Shown piece by piece: positions 6,141 through 8,151 of a stretch of DNA of 8,151 nt (its first letter is position 1; each line of letters starts with the position of its first letter). The translations under genes were made by a program, and so were the position numbers. The notes under the pieces are model-generated. The model was not told where the DNA came from, did no database searches, and worked only from the letters and a program-made list of their open reading frames with translations. Source of the DNA: an uncultured Micavibrio sp. (GTDB taxonomy: Bacteria; Pseudomonadota; Alphaproteobacteria; Micavibrionales; UBA1664); contig CAJXOI010000025.1 of assembly GCA_913057885.1 (NCBI GenBank), positions 1 through 8,151 of the forward strand, written 5' to 3'.

Positions 6141-6148
6141 GGCCAAGC
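6119..6148 (-). terminator. Rho-independent terminator of the DUF2383 gene, inside the regulator's 3' end
   Basis: Read on the minus strand, GCTTGGCC-TTAATC-GGCCGGGC forms an 8-bp stem with two G-U pairs (6148-6127), followed by eight T (6126-6119). It terminates the minus-strand DUF2383 transcript. Part of it codes for the last residues and stop of the response regulator on the plus strand, where no T-run follows, so it works mainly one way. Confidence 0.75.
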
Positions 6149-6172
6149 TTATAAGAAAATATCCGTTAGCGT

Positions 6173-6625
6173 TTAAGCCGCCGCTTTTACGACTTCTTTT
6201 AACTCTTTCATATAGTCATGCGTCTTTTGTAGAGTTTCAAGTTCTTTTGATACCAACGCCCGCGTGTCTACGGGAAGATCATTATCATTAGAAGCATCCT
6301 GGAAAGAGTGCAGGCATCTATCTTCCGCTTCTTCTAAGTAAGCTATGAGAGCGTTATCTGTGTTATCAGACCATTTGGCAACAGTTTCACCAAAAAATTT
6401 GTTAACTTTACCACCCATTGTTTCAGACGGCTCTTCGATATCCATATTTCTCTGACGCATGTGGCTACGAAGGTCAATAATGACGCCCTCGCGAATATCT
6501 GCCATGCCGCGAAAAAGAATTTTCATTTCTGGATCGTGTGTTTTTTCAATAGAATCCGTGTAGAATTCGTGTGCGTCTTCGCAAATGTTGATTAAATTTT
6601 GGAGTGTTTTTTCAGTGTTTGACAT
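6173..6625 (-). CDS. PA2169-family ferritin-like four-helix-bundle protein (DUF2383)
   Basis: A 150-aa all-helical soluble protein. Helix 1 (about 4-26, LQNLINICEDAHEFYTDSIE), DPEMKILFRGMADIREGVIIDLRSHM (about 31-56), a short linker with MGGKVNKFF, a third helix around NALIAYLEEAEDRCLHSFQDA (about 91-111) and a final helix from LPVDTRALVSKELETLQKTHDYMKELK match the DUF2383/PA2169 plan. Members are ferritin-related but usually without a proven metal site; function is unknown, and they often occur among stress genes. The start has AAAGGAG in front. The gene is monocistronic, divergent from the PRC-barrel gene and closed by a terminator that lies within the end of the response-regulator gene. 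No strong promoter is visible; a weak ECF-like site at 6699-6675 is the best candidate. Confidence 0.85.
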   Translation of the reverse strand: MSNTEKTLQNLINICEDAHEFYTDSIEKTHDPEMKILFRGMADIREGVIIDLRSHMRQRNMDIEEPSETMGGKVNKFFGETVAKWSDNTDNALIAYLEEAEDRCLHSFQDASNDNDLPVDTRALVSKELETLQKTHDYMKELKEVVKAAA

Positions 6626-6674
6626 GGCTTAATTCTCCTTTCTTTGAAGCATTTCGTTACAACCATGCATTAAA

Positions 6675-6699
6675 TACTATTAAAAAGTGTATTTGTTCT
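6675..6699 (-). promoter_or_regulatory. Weak ECF-like promoter candidate for the DUF2383 gene
   Basis: On the minus strand, AGAAC (6699-6695) and AGTA (6678-6675) are 16 bases apart. Both boxes deviate from GGAAC/TGTT, so this is suggested only because of its position and spacing relative to the other sites. Confidence 0.2.
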
Positions 6700-6711
6700 A
6701 TGCAAATAACG

Positions 6712-6736
6712 GGAACCTATTTCAGTTTAAGGTGTT
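6712..6736 (+). promoter_or_regulatory. EcfG-type promoter of the PRC-barrel gene
   Basis: GGAAC (6712-6716, preceded by two G), 16 bases, TGTT (6733-6736). Boxes and spacing equal those before the DUF1328 gene. The expected start near 6743 leaves about 28 bases of leader containing AAAAAAGGAG before the ATG at 6771. Confidence 0.7.
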
Positions 6737-6770
6737 TTTAATGCGTAACTTGAGAAAAAAGGAGTGAAAA

Positions 6771-7589
6771 ATGACAAATAAATTTTTATTAACAACAACT
6801 GCATTAATCATGTTAGGGGCTGCCCCTACTTTGGCACAAAATAACAATGATCGCCCTCAGGTCGAAACGATGACACAAAGTGAAATTGAAGCCAATTGGG
6901 AAGACACGAAAGAAAATGCTTCCGAAGCATGGACAAACACAAAAAACACTGCATCGGACATTGCCGAAGACGTTTCGGAGGCAACCATGGACGCATACAA
7001 CGAAACGCGTGCAATGCTTGATACAGACACTGACATCGATGTTTATGTGGAACGTGACGACCGCGCCACCGCCGACACATTGATCGGTCAAAGTGTTTTC
7101 AACCAAAACGGCGATGAAATCGCATCAGTAGCAGACTTTGTTTTAGATGAAAATGGCCAGCTACGTGGGCTTGTTGTATCACACGGTGGACTTATGGGTG
7201 TTGGTTCAAAAGAATTGATGTTGGATATTAACACTTTTGAAGTCCGTGAGGGAAATAATGGTTTTGTGACACAATTGACTGAAACAAATATAGAGAATTA
7301 CCCTCAGTTTGATTACGCCCAATTAACAAAGCCAATGCACCTTGCGAGCGACCTTATGAACTCAAGCATTGTTGATCCAACGATGGATGAGTTAGCTGAA
7401 GTTGACAATATTATTATCGAAAATGGCACTGCAACAAAATTGGTCGTATCTTATTTTGACGATTTGACACCGGAAAAGGCAATGATCGACTTTAGTGATG
7501 CGGACATTGTTTTTGACGCAGATAACGATGCCCATTTCAAACTCTCTATGAATGAAACTCAACAATTTGAAAAATTCATGATGCAATAG
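6771..7589 (+). CDS. Exported PRC-barrel protein with amphipathic 11-residue repeats
   Basis: A 272-aa protein. A clear signal peptide (1-22: KFLLTTTALIMLGAAPTLA, cleavage likely before Gln23) directs it to the periplasm. Residues 42-82 form a charged amphipathic helix with an 11-residue period (WEDTKENASEA, WTNTKNTASDI, AEDVSEATMDA), like LEA/apolipoprotein-type helices. A PRC-barrel domain follows at about 103-160 (LIGQSVFNQNGDEIASVADF...GLVVSHGGLMGVGSKELML). A second, diverged copy seems to cover about 193-250 (LMNSSIVDPTMDELAEVDNI...KLVVSYFD). PRC barrels are small beta domains for binding other macromolecules; the ligand here is unknown. A strong ribosome binding site, an EcfG-type promoter and a terminator make it a single-gene unit. 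Acidic composition fits an exported stress protein. Confidence 0.85.
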   Translation: MTNKFLLTTTALIMLGAAPTLAQNNNDRPQVETMTQSEIEANWEDTKENASEAWTNTKNTASDIAEDVSEATMDAYNETRAMLDTDTDIDVYVERDDRATADTLIGQSVFNQNGDEIASVADFVLDENGQLRGLVVSHGGLMGVGSKELMLDINTFEVREGNNGFVTQLTETNIENYPQFDYAQLTKPMHLASDLMNSSIVDPTMDELAEVDNIIIENGTATKLVVSYFDDLTPEKAMIDFSDADIVFDADNDAHFKLSMNETQQFEKFMMQ

Positions 7590-7597
7590 TTTAAAAA

Positions 7598-7635
7598 GCC
7601 GCGCCCTTATTTAGCCAAAGGGCGTGGCATTTTTT
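7598..7635 (+). terminator. Rho-independent terminator after the PRC-barrel gene
   Basis: An 11-bp stem GCCGCGCCCTT/AAGGGCGTGGC (one G-U pair; 7598-7608 and 7618-7628) with a nine-base loop, followed by ATTTTTT. An A-run on the left side could allow weaker activity on the other strand. Confidence 0.93.
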
Positions 7636-7661
7636 AAAGTATCACTTAAAAGTCTTATAAT
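7633..7661 (+). promoter_or_regulatory. Sigma70-type promoter of the last gene
   Basis: A perfect -10 hexamer TATAAT (7656-7661) lies 17 bases after TTTAAA (7633-7638), a four-of-six match to TTGACA that overlaps the terminator's T-run. Unlike its neighbours this gene has no GGAAC box, so it is probably outside the stress regulon. Confidence 0.6.
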
Positions 7662-7686
7662 CTCATTACAGTAAAGGATAAATCCT

Positions 7687-8151
7687 ATGGCCGACATCAT
7701 GGTCGAAGAGTCTTCCGGAAGCTCAAAGCGATCCCTCACCCATGCCCTTGTCAATGCTATCAAAAGCGCGTTAAAGAGTGTCGATGGCAACCATAAGGTC
7801 AATATTACTGTTGTTATTGACGGATACAGCTTTGAAAAAGGTGAATATAAAATTGCTGTGCGCGTGCTGATTATGGACTTAACATTGGAAGAACGCAAGG
7901 CCTTTCACGAATCCCATCAGGAATTTATGAGCCGTATGGATGCCGACCAGAATTTATTTGAACAAATGACTGCGGCAAGTTATGCACACGCGATATATGA
8001 TGATACAAAGCCTGTCGATGCGCTTGAACAACAAATGGATACTCTATCTGATCAGTATGATAATTTTGGTTTCAATACTGACGAAGATAATATAACGATT
8101 CTCGCGCCACAGGATTTTCATGATCAAATGCGAACTGATTATAATGCGCAA
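7687..8151 (+). CDS. Unrecognised protein, N-terminal 155 residues (runs off window)
   Basis: An open frame without a stop to the window end, starting MADIMVEESSGSSKRSLTHA, with AAAGGA eight bases before the ATG and a sigma70-type promoter upstream. I do not recognise a family. Residues 14-31 look like an amphipathic helix (KRSLTHALVNAIKSALKS). Residues 36-60 look like two beta strands (KVNITVVIDGYSF, KIAVRVLIMDLTL), then a charged helical stretch (EERKAFHESHQEFMSRMDAD). The rest is acidic and rich in Asp, Gln and Met. There is no signal peptide or membrane segment, so it is likely cytoplasmic. Coding is supported by codon-like composition, start signals and length. Function cannot be inferred. 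Confidence 0.8.
   Translation, partial: MADIMVEESSGSSKRSLTHALVNAIKSALKSVDGNHKVNITVVIDGYSFEKGEYKIAVRVLIMDLTLEERKAFHESHQEFMSRMDADQNLFEQMTAASYAHAIYDDTKPVDALEQQMDTLSDQYDNFGFNTDEDNITILAPQDFHDQMRTDYNAQ

Noticed and set aside
6813..7106. Cysteine-rich minus-strand frames opposite the PRC-barrel gene
   Set aside because: They are antisense shadows of a well supported exported protein and have no start signals.

Overview
The window looks like an AT-rich chromosomal segment of an alphaproteobacterium. The evidence is a GcdH-type glutaryl-CoA dehydrogenase end, an ExoD-family protein, several short stress-associated families (DUF883, holin-X/YqjE-like, DUF1328, ferritin-like DUF2383, PRC-barrel) and repeated GGAAC-N16-TGTT promoter-like sites. 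These sites match the -35/-10 signature known for the alphaproteobacterial general stress sigma factor EcfG. The order or genus cannot be named from the sequence alone. There is no sign of an insertion sequence, phage, CRISPR array or RNA gene.

Layout. 1-427 (+) is the 3' end of gcdH. 555-1142 (+) is an ExoD-family membrane protein. 2140-1147 (-) holds three tightly packed genes: an overlooked 59-aa anti-sigma-like protein, a 104-aa DUF883 protein, and a 146-aa holin-X/YqjE-like membrane protein. The last two resemble the E. coli yqjD-yqjE pair. 2236-2412 (+) is an overlooked 58-aa DUF1328 membrane protein followed by a strong terminator. 2510-4762 (+) is a hybrid histidine kinase (CHASE3-like sensor, PAS, HisKA, HATPase, receiver). 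5284-4751 (-) is an ECF sigma factor whose 3' end overlaps the kinase's by 12 bp. 5412-6140 (+) is an OmpR-type response regulator, divergent from the sigma gene. 6625-6173 (-) is a DUF2383 four-helix-bundle protein. 6771-7589 (+) is a secreted PRC-barrel protein with its own terminator. 7687 to the window end (+) is an unrecognised, truncated gene.

How it may work together (inference). A membrane kinase, an ECF sigma factor and a DNA-binding response regulator sit among small envelope/stress genes. Four GGAAC-type promoters with a good -10, plus three weaker matches, lie upstream of the flanking genes, including a variant in front of the sigma gene. The simplest reading is a stress-regulon island in which the ECF factor drives its neighbours and perhaps itself. 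No PhyR or NepR gene, the usual EcfG regulators, is visible here. The only anti-sigma candidate is the short 59-aa protein encoded at 2140-1961. Whether it binds the nearby sigma factor cannot be told from sequence.
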